From Paraburkholderia hiiakae (GTDB taxonomy: Bacteria > Pseudomonadota > Gammaproteobacteria > Burkholderiales > Burkholderiaceae), in the NCBI RefSeq assembly GCF_904848665.1, contig NZ_CAJHCQ010000014.1, positions 185,729-249,728 of the forward strand: DNA of 64,000 bases, read 5' to 3'. Shown here one piece after another: positions 1-9,221 of this stretch (within the stretch, counting starts at the first letter, position 1; every line of letters starts with the position of its first letter). The notes below the pieces were generated by a model. The model did no database searches. It saw only the letters and a program-made list of their open reading frames with translations, and was not told where the DNA came from. Position numbers and translations under genes: made by a program.

Positions 1-1
1 G

Positions 2-664
2 CGGACTGGCACCGACCATGTCGATCTCGTCGGCTGGTCGTGGGGTACTGCGATTTGCGGCGCTTACGCGTCGACGAATGCAGATAAGGTAAGGCGGCTC
101 GTCTTGTACGCGCCACTGTGGATCTTGAGAAGAAAGTCCGACTGGCCTCTGGCGCTTGCGCCGCTCGCGGCGTTTCCTGCGCTTGGGCCGCTATATGCTG
201 CCAGTCTTCCGTCCGTTCGCAGCGTCGAACTCTCGGACGTGCGCCAGCGTTGGTTTCGTGGTCTCGACATGCAGACCTCAGAAACACTTTGCCCGAGCGT
301 TGTAGTGAGCTCCTGGTGGCATGCGACGGTCAGCGCGGATCCAGTGGGATCAGTTCAGACGCCCCCAAGGCTAATCGCGCCCAACGGTGTTGTTGCCGAT
401 TTGCTCGAATATTGGGCCGTCGGAATTCCGACTTACGATCCGGGGAACATTAAAGTTCCTGTCATGGTCATTCTTGGTGAGTGGGACGTTGATACCCCTC
501 CAGAAATGGCGCAGGAACTGTTCAATCACTTGTCCGCTGCGCCGTATAAGCGCATGGAGGTGCTTGGACGTGGCACACATTCGATGTCGTTGGAAGTCAA
601 TCGTTTCGACCTCTATCGTCGTGTGGGATTGTTTTTGAGGTCTCGTTCCATTCCATCAAATTGA
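2..664 (+). CDS. alpha/beta hydrolase, 5' end outside window
   Basis: The open frame runs in from the left edge, so the start is missing; the methionine at 104 is internal. Just inside the edge is the nucleophile elbow G-W-S-W-G (bases 41-55). Near the C-terminus the motif LGEWDVDTPP supplies a plausible acid Asp and GRGTHSM the catalytic His, in the usual alpha/beta hydrolase order. The part seen covers roughly the last 220 residues. The substrate cannot be told. The next gene is about 390 bp away, so no operon partner is visible to the right. Family call is firm; function is open. Confidence 0.8.
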   Translation, partial: RTGTDHVDLVGWSWGTAICGAYASTNADKVRRLVLYAPLWILRRKSDWPLALAPLAAFPALGPLYAASLPSVRSVELSDVRQRWFRGLDMQTSETLCPSVVVSSWWHATVSADPVGSVQTPPRLIAPNGVVADLLEYWAVGIPTYDPGNIKVPVMVILGEWDVDTPPEMAQELFNHLSAAPYKRMEVLGRGTHSMSLEVNRFDLYRRVGLFLRSRSIPSN

Positions 665-1054
665 AGGAACGTTATCCAGCAAGAAGCGCTGTTGGCATGT
701 CGCATAAAAATATCCGCACTTTCTTCGGTTTTTTTGCACAACCGATTGGCTTTTTACGATATTGCAGTGCGGATTCAAATGTCTATACTCGAATAAAAGC
801 CACAGTTGATTTTCAGACTGCTAGGCCACAAACCTACCTGAGCAGACGGACGGAAGATTGGTCGAAGACCAGTAGATTAGGTCGCACGCGTACAGCTTTG
901 TAGGGGCAACTAGAGTGAGCGGTCATCAGAGAGTGCCGGACAACCGACGCTGGTGACGGCGCACTGTTTCTACGGTGCGGCCGAGAACGGCGGTGTCAAT
1001 ACCATCATGAGCCTGCGCTGAGCGCCGGCGATGAAACACGAAGCGGAGACTGTT
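665..1054. other. intergenic stretch with a possible gene-end remnant
   Basis: No convincing complete gene. A short frame ending with TGA at 1019-1021 reads HCFYGAAENGGVNTIMSLR, which looks like the C-terminal tail of a lost enzyme gene directly before the dehydrogenase. I could not assign it to a family. The open frame at 661-903 has no ribosome site or recognisable content. Confidence 0.4.
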
Positions 1055-1948
1055 ATGAAGATTGGCTTTATCGGCCTGGGCAACATGGGAGCGCCAATGG
1101 CGAAGAACCTGCTAAAGGCGGGGCATACGCTAAGCGTTTTTGACCTCAGTGCGCAGGTCGTTCAGGAAATGGTTGACGCAGGCGCGAAGGCAACGGAGTC
1201 GCCGAAGGCTGCGGCAACTGACGTGGAGTGTGTAATCACGATGCTGCCCGCCCCCGGTCATGTACGCAACGTGCTTACGGCAGAAAATGGTGTGCTAGCG
1301 GGTATATCGAAGGACGTGATCATCATCGACTCGAGCACCATTGATCCGGCTAGTGCGAGGGAGTTCTCAAAAATCGCGGCGCAGCACGGTAACCTATTCG
1401 TTGACGCACCGGTATCAGGCGGTACGGGAGGCGCTGCAGCCGGTACGCTTACGTTCATGGTCGGATGCGGTGATGAGGCGTACGCGAAGATCAAGCCTGT
1501 GCTGCAATCCATGGGCAAAAGCATTGTCCATTGCGGCGATACTGGGACGGGCCAGGCCGCCAAGATTTGCAACAACTTGCTGCTTGGCATCTCGATGGCA
1601 GCGCTCTCAGAAGCGATGGCGTTGGGGGAGGCGTTGGGAATCGATCCAAAAGTCCTGGGTGGCATCATTAACAGTTCAACTGGACGTTGCTGGAGTTCTG
1701 AGACCTATAACCCGATGCCTGGTGTGATCGAGAGTGCGCCGTCCTCGCGAGGATACGGGGGCGGGTTCGGAACGGACCTGATGCTCAAGGATCTCGCGCT
1801 TGCGACAGATGCCGCCAAGACCGTTCGCCAGCCGGCGTTTCTGGGTGCCCTTGCGCAACAGCTTTATCAGATGCTTAGCGCCAACGGAGACGGCCGACTT
1901 GATTTTTCTTCCGTCATTACCTTGTACCGAAATCACGGAAATACGTGA
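1055..1948 (+). CDS. mmsB: 3-hydroxyisobutyrate dehydrogenase
   Basis: 297-residue NAD(P)-dependent beta-hydroxyacid dehydrogenase; in valine catabolism this family oxidises 3-hydroxyisobutyrate to methylmalonate semialdehyde. The Rossmann motif IGFIGLGNMGAPMA is at residues 2-15, the substrate motif DAPVSGGTGGAAAGTL near 120-135, and the catalytic Lys lies in GQAAKICNN near 170. The segment GRCWSSETYNPMPGV is typical of MmsB as opposed to tartronate semialdehyde reductases. I chose the ATG at 1055, preceded by GGAG, over the one at 1031, because IGFIGLG then sits at the normal N-terminal position. No other valine-pathway genes are adjacent, so the gene may work alone here. Confidence 0.88.
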   Translation: MKIGFIGLGNMGAPMAKNLLKAGHTLSVFDLSAQVVQEMVDAGAKATESPKAAATDVECVITMLPAPGHVRNVLTAENGVLAGISKDVIIIDSSTIDPASAREFSKIAAQHGNLFVDAPVSGGTGGAAAGTLTFMVGCGDEAYAKIKPVLQSMGKSIVHCGDTGTGQAAKICNNLLLGISMAALSEAMALGEALGIDPKVLGGIINSSTGRCWSSETYNPMPGVIESAPSSRGYGGGFGTDLMLKDLALATDAAKTVRQPAFLGALAQQLYQMLSANGDGRLDFSSVITLYRNHGNT

Positions 1949-2039
1949 CGGCACATTTCGGAATTGATCATTGTTGGAACTGTTCATCACAGGTCAGCAA
2001 CGTAGCAAGTACTTTTCTTTGTAAATCGAGGAGACAACC

Positions 2040-2228
2040 ATGTCCGGGTCATCCATGCAAGTGAAGCCGTTTGAAGAAGTAATTAATGCCAGTCTCCGCC
2101 AAACCGGGGAAAGCGATTTCAAGTCTGGAAGCTACAGGATGCTCCTTTGCAATCCGTTGGCATCGTTGGTCTCCAGCCTTGATGACAACCCCGCCAGTGC
2201 GAATGTCGCGATCCTTGGGTACAACTGA
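2040..2228 (+). CDS. small hypothetical ORF
   Basis: 62 codons with a good ribosome site (CGAGGAGA, 7 bases before ATG), 90 bp after the mmsB-type gene on the same strand. No family recognised; no signal peptide or membrane segment. It could be the N-terminal scrap of a lost operon gene, since reading continues in other frames without a clear product. Expression is possible because of the ribosome site, but function is unknown. Confidence 0.35.
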   Translation: MSGSSMQVKPFEEVINASLRQTGESDFKSGSYRMLLCNPLASLVSSLDDNPASANVAILGYN

Positions 2229-2491
2229 ATCAGTTTGGCAGGTACTCGTGTGCTCATGCGCTGGCGCGCTGTTCGATCGCGTGCTAGCGACGCCCGGGAG
2301 CACTCGCTCACGTCTTCTGGGCGCACCGAGAGGCACATCAGGAAAGACCGCACGTGATATCGCGACAAGCTGGAAAGATGCCTTTCACGCTACCACCTTA
2401 ATGAATTTGTGCCTGCGTCTTATAGTAGCTTCACTGCGGCAGGCAGTATCCGTTCGCAGTCGACATGGAGTAGCCGTTTGCACTGGAGAGC

Positions 2492-2707
2492 ATGATGAAA
2501 TCCCTGAAGATTGTTGTCGTCGCGTGTTCGATGTTTGCCGCCGCCACTGCCTGGTCACAAAGCCAGCTCTCGGCAGGGAATGCTTCGCAGCAGATCACGC
2601 AAACCAATAATTCGCAGGCGTCGGCGTATACCGACGCGACGAATCAGGAGAAGAAACAAGAGTGTGTCGGTCCCCCGAGCTTCTGCACGCTCTTCTTCGG
2701 GAGCTGA
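2492..2707 (+). CDS. small exported hypothetical protein
   Basis: 71 residues. Residues 1-22 form a clear Sec signal peptide (MMKSLKIVVVACSMFAAATA, then WSQ). The mature part is about 50 residues, rich in Asn, Gln, Ser and Thr, and ends with a Cys-containing tail (ECVGPPSFCTLFFGS) in which the two Cys could form a disulphide. GGAG precedes the start codons. The gene stands alone. Small secreted proteins of this style are frequent in Burkholderiales; function is unknown. Confidence 0.55.
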   Translation: MMKSLKIVVVACSMFAAATAWSQSQLSAGNASQQITQTNNSQASAYTDATNQEKKQECVGPPSFCTLFFGS

Positions 2708-3052
2708 CTGCCGACGCTTGGCGATTGCCCCACGCCGCGGTGCCTTCCAATCGGGCCCGCGGCTCTGTTCTACCGTATTAGATGACGAGCAAAGACGGCA
2801 CGTGGGATATTGTGATCGACTTCGGTTTCAGGCATTGTCGACATAAGTCGCTGAATCACACGAAATTTCTGAGTCGTCTCATCAGCGCGCATTTCCCGAT
2901 AGAGGCCTGCTTTTGTGATGTCAGTTCAATCGCCTGTCGCGTAATGCTCGGCCTCACTCGATAATATCAATATCGAAAACGCTTCCGCGCCACATAGCCG
3001 CAGTGACACGTGCTCTGTCACGGAGAGAGTGCTAAGGGGCGTTGACGCACAT
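2708..3052. other. intergenic, nothing recognised
   Basis: Lies between the small exported protein and the 3' end of the dienelactone hydrolase gene. Open frames here lack ribosome sites and family signatures. No clear terminator hairpin with a T run was found. Confidence 0.4.
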
Positions 3053-3769
3053 TTACGTTTCCGTCCGGTCCCACATGTTGCGCCCGAGGAAGGTAAAGGT
3101 TCGATCCCACGCCTTTTCCGTCCAAACTGGATCGAATTGCGTACGAGATATGCGCCCTGGACCGACGGCAGTTTCGTTCGTGAATCCATGGTGCGCCAGG
3201 TATCGATGGAAACGAACGTCGGCGCCGGCCTTCAGGAGCCGACGTTCCAGTTCATCGACTGTTTCGATCGGGAAGAACGCGTCCTGTATCGCCCAGTGGC
3301 CGATGAGCGAAGCGTGAATTTTCGCAGGGTCGAGGTATTCGAGGGGTGGGAAGCCATACCAGACAACTCCTGCCGAAAGCGAGGGATGACTGCACAGCGC
3401 GAGCAGCGTCAGCGCGCCCCCCATACAGTAGCCCATGGCTGCGGTGCGGTTTGCCTTCGTTCCGAGATATTGGAGCGCCCCAGTTACGTCCTGCGACGTA
3501 ACTTCCGCGAAATCGAGGCTATTCATCAGATGATTTGCCTCTTCCTCTTCTACGGTTGTCTTTCCCCGGAAGAGATCGGGAACCAGCGCGAAATAGCCCG
3601 CACTCGCAAGCCGATCTGCCACTCCGCGGATCTGGTCATTGAGTCCCCACCATTCCTGAAGTACGAGTACACCGGGTGCTCCGGCCTGATCGTCCGGTGT
3701 GGACAGATAGCCTTCGAGTTCGCCTCCGTCCGGCCGCTTAAAACCAACCATTGTTCCGTTGCGTTTCAC
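3053..3769 (-). CDS. dienelactone hydrolase family protein
   Basis: 238 residues from a GTG at 3769, preceded by AGAGGAG; an upstream GTG at 3787 is possible but contains that ribosome site. The family hydrolyses dienelactones or related esters in aromatic degradation. The nucleophile elbow is G-Y-C-M-G-G with Cys instead of Ser, the hallmark of dienelactone hydrolases, and VLVLQEWWGLNDQIR is the usual N-terminal signature. The C-terminal His is in HHGFTNE. No aromatic ring-cleavage genes are adjacent, so the substrate is open. A recurrent hairpin motif lies about 70-100 bp upstream (3841-3868). Confidence 0.88.
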   Translation of the reverse strand: MKRNGTMVGFKRPDGGELEGYLSTPDDQAGAPGVLVLQEWWGLNDQIRGVADRLASAGYFALVPDLFRGKTTVEEEEANHLMNSLDFAEVTSQDVTGALQYLGTKANRTAAMGYCMGGALTLLALCSHPSLSAGVVWYGFPPLEYLDPAKIHASLIGHWAIQDAFFPIETVDELERRLLKAGADVRFHRYLAHHGFTNETAVGPGRISRTQFDPVWTEKAWDRTFTFLGRNMWDRTET

Positions 3770-3840
3770 GATAGTTACTCCTCTCACGTATGCCGGCTTA
3801 GCGGCGCATATCTGGAAGGTAGCGGCCGGGTAACGCGTTC

Positions 3841-3868
3841 GCCACCAGTTGCACTGAAAAGTCCTGAA
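3841..3868 (-). repeat. recurrent intergenic motif, copy A
   Basis: Reads GCCACCAGTTGCACTGAAAA then GTCCTGAA on the + strand, and matches copies at 5684, 13164 and 14613. This copy keeps the core CTGAAAAGTCCTGAA but has lost the second hairpin arm. It is oriented toward the dienelactone hydrolase gene. Confidence 0.55.
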
Positions 3869-4271
3869 ATGTTCCGGCTTGAGCCGAAATATCGCTTCTG
3901 AGCAAGCTTTCAGAGTGGACGCGTCCCAGGTGGCATCTGCCTAGCCACCGGGGAAAAAGCATTTCGGTCGAGCCAATCGGAAGAAGCGGCTGGTTTTGCT
4001 CCGCAGCACCACGGATGAAGTCCCATAGAAACGCGATACGGCGTAAGTTGCCGATTCAGGTGGCCTCGATTTGCGGCGATACGCGAGTTGGATGCGTCGC
4101 TCGCAACCTAGCCCACGCAGCGACAGAGCGCTGATTAATCGGGCTCTTGGAGTGCTGGACGCTGCAGTGGTCATCAACCAGCAGTAAAACATCGTCCTCG
4201 TGTTGGGGAGCCTTAGAGATGCTCTTGGTGGAAGCCGTCAACGGCGTCAACGGCTTCCCGCGCACCATTTT
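3869..4271. other. intergenic, degenerate sequence
   Basis: About 400 bp without a recognised gene. Minus-strand frames of 60-80 codons are open but match no family I know and lack ribosome sites. It may be an eroded gene. Confidence 0.3.
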
Positions 4272-5045
4272 TTAATTTGCCGGGACAGAGTTGGCAGCCT
4301 GCTCGATGAGCTTGGCCGTTTCCTTAGGGTGGGAGATGTATGCGACATGGCTCGAATTGATCTCGATCGTCTTGGCATTCATGCGCTTGGCCATCTTGCG
4401 CTCCAGATCCGGGTTGATCGACCGGTCGGCGGTTGCCACCATATACCAACTGGGTTTGGCCTTCCAGGCGGGGGACGTTACGTTGGACGTGAATGAATCG
4501 GCAGAGATCAGGACTTGCGACTCGGCCATGAATTTGGCCTTTGCTGGTGGAACGTCCGCCGCGAAGTCACGCGGAAAGACCGCGGGGTCGATGTAGAAGT
4601 AGCCGTCACTGGTTTGCTTGATGCCTGTGATGGCCGGCGGCACGGACTTCTCGAGTTGGGCCGTGCTTTCGCCTTCGTCTGGCCCAAATGCCGCGATGTA
4701 GACAAGCGCTTGCACCTTGGGATCGTTTCCAGCCTCAGTGATGATGGTGCCACCGTAGCTGTGCCCGACGAGAACCACTGGACCTGGTTGGCTGTCAACG
4801 ATCCGCCGCGTAAATTTGACGTCATCTGCAAGTGAGGTCTCGGGCTCCTGAACTACGGAAACCTTGTATCCGTCCTTCTTGAGGATGTTCGAAACGGCGT
4901 CCCAGCCTGAGCCATCTGCGAAAGCGCCGTGCACCAGGACCACGTTCGTGATGCCCGTCTGCGCCGTGGATTGCGCGGAGGCCACTTGCGGCGTTACACA
5001 GATCAGCGTAGTTGCCAGTGCGGCAACAATGTAAGGCTTGTTCAT
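4272..5045 (-). CDS. exported alpha/beta hydrolase
   Basis: 257 residues with a signal peptide of about 25 residues ending in VASAQ, so it is probably periplasmic. Motifs: HGAFADGSGWD (oxyanion region), nucleophile elbow G-H-S-Y-G-G, and a C-terminal His in SSHVAYISHP. This matches the small esterase-like hydrolases often annotated as alpha/beta fold hydrolases. The start at 5045 follows AGGAG; the longer frame upstream overlaps ohr and has no signal peptide. It begins 20 bp after ohr on the same strand, so the two are probably co-transcribed. Substrate is unknown. Confidence 0.85.
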   Translation of the reverse strand: MNKPYIVAALATTLICVTPQVASAQSTAQTGITNVVLVHGAFADGSGWDAVSNILKKDGYKVSVVQEPETSLADDVKFTRRIVDSQPGPVVLVGHSYGGTIITEAGNDPKVQALVYIAAFGPDEGESTAQLEKSVPPAITGIKQTSDGYFYIDPAVFPRDFAADVPPAKAKFMAESQVLISADSFTSNVTSPAWKAKPSWYMVATADRSINPDLERKMAKRMNAKTIEINSSHVAYISHPKETAKLIEQAANSVPAN

Positions 5046-5065
5046 GATTTTTCTCCTGTGCGGTA

Positions 5066-5491
5066 CTAGACAAGTGTGAGCGTAACGTCGACGTTGCCGC
5101 GCGTCGCATTCGAGTACGGGCAAACGACATGTGCCTTTTCGATAAGCGCTTGTGCTGCGTCGCGAGGCATAGTTGGCAGCGAAATCTTCAGTTCAACCTC
5201 GATGCCGAAGCCGGTCGGAATAGCGCCCATGCCTACGCTACCGTTGTTCGAAACTTCGGCTGGAATTGCGACCTTGTTTTGTGCGGCTACAAACTTCATG
5301 GCGCCCAGGAAGCAAGCGCTGTAGCCAGCCGCGGAGAGTTGTTCGGGGTTCGTGCCGTCACCGCCCGCGCCGCCAAGTTCACGTGGCGTGGTTAGCTTAA
5401 ACTCGAGCTTGCTTTCGGGAATAACGGCACGACCGTCGCGGCCGCCAGTGGCTGCTGCATGGGCGCGGTAGAGAATTTTCTCGATTATCAT
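5066..5491 (-). CDS. ohr: organic hydroperoxide resistance protein (Ohr/OsmC)
   Basis: 141 residues, the usual Ohr length. Ohr is a thiol peroxidase that reduces organic hydroperoxides. The two catalytic Cys are in SACFLGA (about residue 60) and VVCPYSNATRGN (about 124), and TGGRDGRA is the N-terminal family signature. It is followed at 20 bp by the exported hydrolase. A second copy at 43572-43997 differs at 21 of 141 positions by direct comparison. No OhrR-type MarR regulator lies next to it; the upstream gene is instead a large winged-helix/NB-ARC regulator. Confidence 0.92.
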   Translation of the reverse strand: MIIEKILYRAHAAATGGRDGRAVIPESKLEFKLTTPRELGGAGGDGTNPEQLSAAGYSACFLGAMKFVAAQNKVAIPAEVSNNGSVGMGAIPTGFGIEVELKISLPTMPRDAAQALIEKAHVVCPYSNATRGNVDVTLTLV

Positions 5492-5683
5492 AATAGGAAT
5501 CCTAATTGATGGTGTATGTGGAGCAGGATGGATGATGGCGTGATAATCACCAACTCATGCCGCCGCGTTCGCTGGGCGAGCAGAACGGGCGATCGCGCTG
5601 TTGCCGGTCATCGTCGTCGCGGCTGCAGACTTACGCCGGAGTGGCCGTATGCATACCAAGCATAGGGGCGCGGCGACGTAATC

Positions 5684-5728
5684 GCCTCCTGTAAAACCGA
5701 AAAGTCCTGAAAACTTCTAGTTTCAGGC
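5684..5728 (-). repeat. recurrent hairpin motif, copy B
   Basis: Shares CGCCTCCTGT, GAAAAGTCCTGAA and AGTTTCAGGC with the copy at 13164. Arms AAGT/ACTT and GAAA/TTTC can pair. It overlaps the stop codon of the regulator gene (5723-5725) and points toward ohr, about 200 bp downstream on the same strand. Confidence 0.6.
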
Positions 5729-8587
5729 TGCGGAGTCATTCGGATACGACAAAATTCCGGGCGGAACGTCGAAAGGTTCGAACGACACGGGAATGGTCGG
5801 GGTGGGCGGATGCTCGAACGGGGATTTACCGAATAGTTTCCATAGCTGCTCGAGGCTACGGCCGCAACGTACCTCCCACGCCATGAACCCTCGGCGCCGT
5901 GCAACGCTTAGGGCGTTCCGAAGCATCTGTTCCGCGAGATGCGAGACGTCGGGATCCTCCCGCAGAAGTATGACTTCTGCTCTTGCGCGCAGAAGTTCTA
6001 CCCAGGACAGGTAATCTTTCGCGGTCGTTGCCCTTGCGATGGCGCGAGAGAGCAAATCGCTCGCGTCGCGCACTCTACCGAATCTGGCCAATGCGATGGC
6101 GGTCTCGCCAAGGAAGGGCGACAGTGCGACGTAATACTGTGCGTTGCCAATTTCGTCCAGCGACGGGACAATTCTGGCGTCGTACGATTCGACATGACCC
6201 ACGCGCAGTTCGATCAAACCCCGCCAAATTTCCGCGCGAGCCTTCCATGTCGACACGCCATGACGTCTGGTAGAGTCCGAGAGCATTTGCACCGCCTCAT
6301 CGAGCCCCGCGTCGTCTTCGCGTAGTAATGCGGCCGGACACAGCGCTTCGCTCAACGCGTAACAGGACGAAGGCGTGTGGTCGAGCGCCTGGGCGTCCTC
6401 GAGTGCTTGTCGAGCTGTGCGTTCCGCCTCGCCGTGGCGATCGAGAAAGGCCAATGTCTGAGCAAGTACGGAGCGGGACATACAGCACTCGTCATAGAGG
6501 AACCGGATTCGCTCTGCGCGATTTGTGCGACCGACCGGCAAGCGGATGGACTCCAGTTCAGTGAGTGCTGCGTTTAGCTGCCCAAGGCACAGATGAGCTA
6601 TTCCGGACATCCTGCACGCCACCATGCGGTCTCCGGGCCAGCGAGACTTCTTGGCCACCTCTGAAAAATGCGACGCCAGCGCCAGCGATTGTGCATATTG
6701 CCCATTGAGATAAGCGTGGCTCCAGCAGCCCCACAAGCCGCGCAACTGATATTCAGTACTGCGTGTCTCCTGTGCGAGGACGAGCGAAGCCGCAAACGCT
6801 TCGCAGGTCTGAGTACCGACATTCTGAAACAAGAGGCATGCGCCGCGTGCCGCCTGCAATTTCATTTCCCATTCGATCACCGGCAAATTCAGACGAGCTT
6901 GAGCGGAAAGTCGTGGCAGTGCTGTCATTGCGGCATCCACGCGGCAAAGACATTCCTCGATCAGGGCAAACTGCATGGACAGGGGGATGCTGGTCACGAC
7001 GAGCTCGATCGCTATTACCGTTGTACTCTCGTCAGAGAAGCTCCATTCGACAGCCGAACGCAGGTCATCGAGGTAAAGCCCAAATGTGCGTTTCCAGTCG
7101 ATTTCGGCTCGTTCCTGAGCTAGTTTGTCGGCCGACCGGAACACGCCCAGAACATGCTGCGCGTGACGGACCAACCAATCATGGCTCGTACCACTCTCGA
7201 CAAGACGATCGCGCGCATATGCACGAATAGTGTCGAGTAGCCGGTAGTGCATCTGCGGGAGATTAGGGATCGCACACAAAAGCGACCGGTCGACGAGGTC
7301 AGCGATCGCGGCAGTCACTTCGTGTTGGGGCACGTCGGTGCCCCCAATCATCCGCTGGGCCGCGTCCAGCGTGAAGCTTCCGGCAAACAGGCTGAGCCGG
7401 CTCAACACTGTCTTGAGGACCGGTGACAAAAGCTTGTAGCTCCAGTCCACCGTTGCGCGCAGCGTCTGTTGGCGAGGTAACGCGGTTCGTGCCCCGTTTT
7501 GCAGGATCTGGAACCGGTCGTTGAGTCGATCGGCTACACCTTGAATGCCGAGACCAGCAGTGCAGGCGGCAGCAAGTTCGATCGCCAATGGGATGCCGTC
7601 CAACTGGCGGCAAATACGCGCGATCAGTGGTAGTGACGTATCGACCGCGGTATCCGCTCCCGAACCCATTCGTTCCAGAAATAACTCGATCGCGCCGAAG
7701 CGCTTCGCATCTCTCGCGTCGTCATGTGAGGGCATGTCGAGCGACGGCACCCGATAGACGTGCTCGCCGGCTATTCTCAGCGCCGCCCGGCTTGTTGCGA
7801 TGACAGTCGAGCCCGGTGTCACCTGCAGCAACGTCTCGACTAGTTGAGCTGCGCTTTCGATGAGGTGTTCACAGTTGTCGACGACGATAAGGAGGTGCCG
7901 ATCACGTAAGCCGGGTGCGATCTTTTCGAGGTCACGCGTTCCATCACCGGGGGAAAAACCGAATGCCGTCGCAACAGTGGCGGCCACGTGATCCGCTGAC
8001 ACGGTCGCCGCCAGTTCTACGAGTACGGCGCCGTCGGCGAAATTCGACGATAGTTCACTGGCCGCCTCGATTGCCAGGCGGGTCTTGCCGACGCCGCCGG
8101 CACCGATGAGCGTGACGAGTCGCCGCGACCGGATCAGATTCGTGACCTCGCCAAGCGAGATGTCCCGCCCGATGAGGCGCGATACGTGAGCAGGAAGAGG
8201 TTTGCCGCGTAGTGGATTCGGGCCCACCGAGCGCCCACTTAAGCTGTCTGTAGTGGTTGGGACATTAGTATCCAGATCCCCGACGAACTGGTAGCCACGG
8301 CCCGCGATAGTCCGTATTGCGTCGCGATCGGCACTCAGGGCACGTCGCAGGAGCGACACCTGACCTTCCAGCGTGTTCTCGCCGACGACTCTATTCGGCC
8401 AGACCACATCCATGATTAACTCTTTGCTAACGACGGTGCCTCGCCGCTCGATAAGCAGGATCAGAAGATCGAACGCACGGTCTCCGACGTTGACGCGCCC
8501 CCCGTCATAACTTAACTCACGACGGCCCGGATTGACGGTCGTTGCACCAAATCGAAACTGAACGGGTGTTTGTGGTGGCGTACTCAT
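5723..8587 (-). CDS. winged-helix / NB-ARC ATPase / TPR transcriptional regulator
   Basis: 954 residues. Residues about 10-105 form an OmpR/CadC-type winged helix (VNVGDRAFDLLILLIERRG and GRGYQFVG). An NB-ARC-like ATPase follows, with P-loop IGAGGVGKTR near 165 and Walker B LLIVVDNCEHL near 240. The C-terminal half is helical and TPR-like. This is the layout of AfsR-like or signal-transduction ATPases in which ligand or partner binding drives oligomerisation. GGAG precedes the ATG at 8587. The last codons overlap a recurrent hairpin motif. No target is known; the nearest downstream genes are ohr and the exported hydrolase. Confidence 0.9.
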   Translation of the reverse strand: MSTPPQTPVQFRFGATTVNPGRRELSYDGGRVNVGDRAFDLLILLIERRGTVVSKELIMDVVWPNRVVGENTLEGQVSLLRRALSADRDAIRTIAGRGYQFVGDLDTNVPTTTDSLSGRSVGPNPLRGKPLPAHVSRLIGRDISLGEVTNLIRSRRLVTLIGAGGVGKTRLAIEAASELSSNFADGAVLVELAATVSADHVAATVATAFGFSPGDGTRDLEKIAPGLRDRHLLIVVDNCEHLIESAAQLVETLLQVTPGSTVIATSRAALRIAGEHVYRVPSLDMPSHDDARDAKRFGAIELFLERMGSGADTAVDTSLPLIARICRQLDGIPLAIELAAACTAGLGIQGVADRLNDRFQILQNGARTALPRQQTLRATVDWSYKLLSPVLKTVLSRLSLFAGSFTLDAAQRMIGGTDVPQHEVTAAIADLVDRSLLCAIPNLPQMHYRLLDTIRAYARDRLVESGTSHDWLVRHAQHVLGVFRSADKLAQERAEIDWKRTFGLYLDDLRSAVEWSFSDESTTVIAIELVVTSIPLSMQFALIEECLCRVDAAMTALPRLSAQARLNLPVIEWEMKLQAARGACLLFQNVGTQTCEAFAASLVLAQETRSTEYQLRGLWGCWSHAYLNGQYAQSLALASHFSEVAKKSRWPGDRMVACRMSGIAHLCLGQLNAALTELESIRLPVGRTNRAERIRFLYDECCMSRSVLAQTLAFLDRHGEAERTARQALEDAQALDHTPSSCYALSEALCPAALLREDDAGLDEAVQMLSDSTRRHGVSTWKARAEIWRGLIELRVGHVESYDARIVPSLDEIGNAQYYVALSPFLGETAIALARFGRVRDASDLLSRAIARATTAKDYLSWVELLRARAEVILLREDPDVSHLAEQMLRNALSVARRRGFMAWEVRCGRSLEQLWKLFGKSPFEHPPTPTIPVSFEPFDVPPGILSYPNDSAA

Positions 8588-9221
8588 GATCCCACTCCGG
8601 ACGGCAAATGCTGAGTAAAGTTTAGTCTCGCGAGCAAAAGTTCACCAATTTTCCGCCGTTATCCTCCAGGGAGTTTTTAGTCTGGCTATAGCTCGATGAA
8701 GGCAAAAACGAGCAGAAGAGCGCGATTGTCCAACCAGGCACGGGGAAACTATAGCGTGTCTCGCAGGAAGACGACTGTATTGTCAGCAGCCAGGGCCGGC
8801 GCGCCGACGGCGCTTACATGGGGACGTTACCGCAGACTTGCTGGAGCTCCCCGCATTCTTTCGCGGCCGCAATTGCTGTTTTATGTACCTACATCGTACT
8901 GACGAGCCGTTGCAGCAAAGAACGATCAATAGAGCCGACGCAAATGTCTCAAGCGTGTTCGGGAACTGGCTAGAATATTCTGGCTAGGAATGTGCGTTGG
9001 CACGACGCGTCGCGACGCACGGACGAAGAGGCGACTGGCAGCGAGCCCTTAGCGGCTCACGACGACTTCACGATTCATGTCGACCAGCCGCCTCACCCGA
9101 TCAGCAGGTGAGACGGGCGGTATCTGGCAGACCTCGAATCTTCAAACGCGGTAAGAGTTGACGCGGATTATGGTCTGTAGGTGCGTTGTTTTCTTCTTTG
9201 TTTTTTGCGCCTCGGATTTCT
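8588..9221. other. intergenic, one hairpin, no gene recognised
   Basis: About 630 bp between two minus-strand genes. The small frame at 8696-8902 has no ribosome site or family match. The only structure seen is an imperfect hairpin at 9088-9120. Confidence 0.4.
9088..9120 (-). terminator. possible stem-loop downstream of dld
   Basis: CCGCC-TCACC (9088-9097) pairs with GGTGA...GGCGG (9107-9120), with a four-base bulge and a nine-base loop. It lies about 100 bp past the dld stop codon. There is no T run in the dld direction, so it may be an RNA-stabilising hairpin and not a classical terminator. Confidence 0.35.

Noticed and set aside
3029..3901. 290-codon open frame on the + strand
   Set aside because: It is antisense to the dienelactone hydrolase gene, lacks a ribosome site and has no family features; GC-rich codon bias explains its openness.
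6668..7230. Overlapping + frames inside the large regulator gene
   Set aside because: Shadows of the 954-codon gene; no ribosome site or motif.
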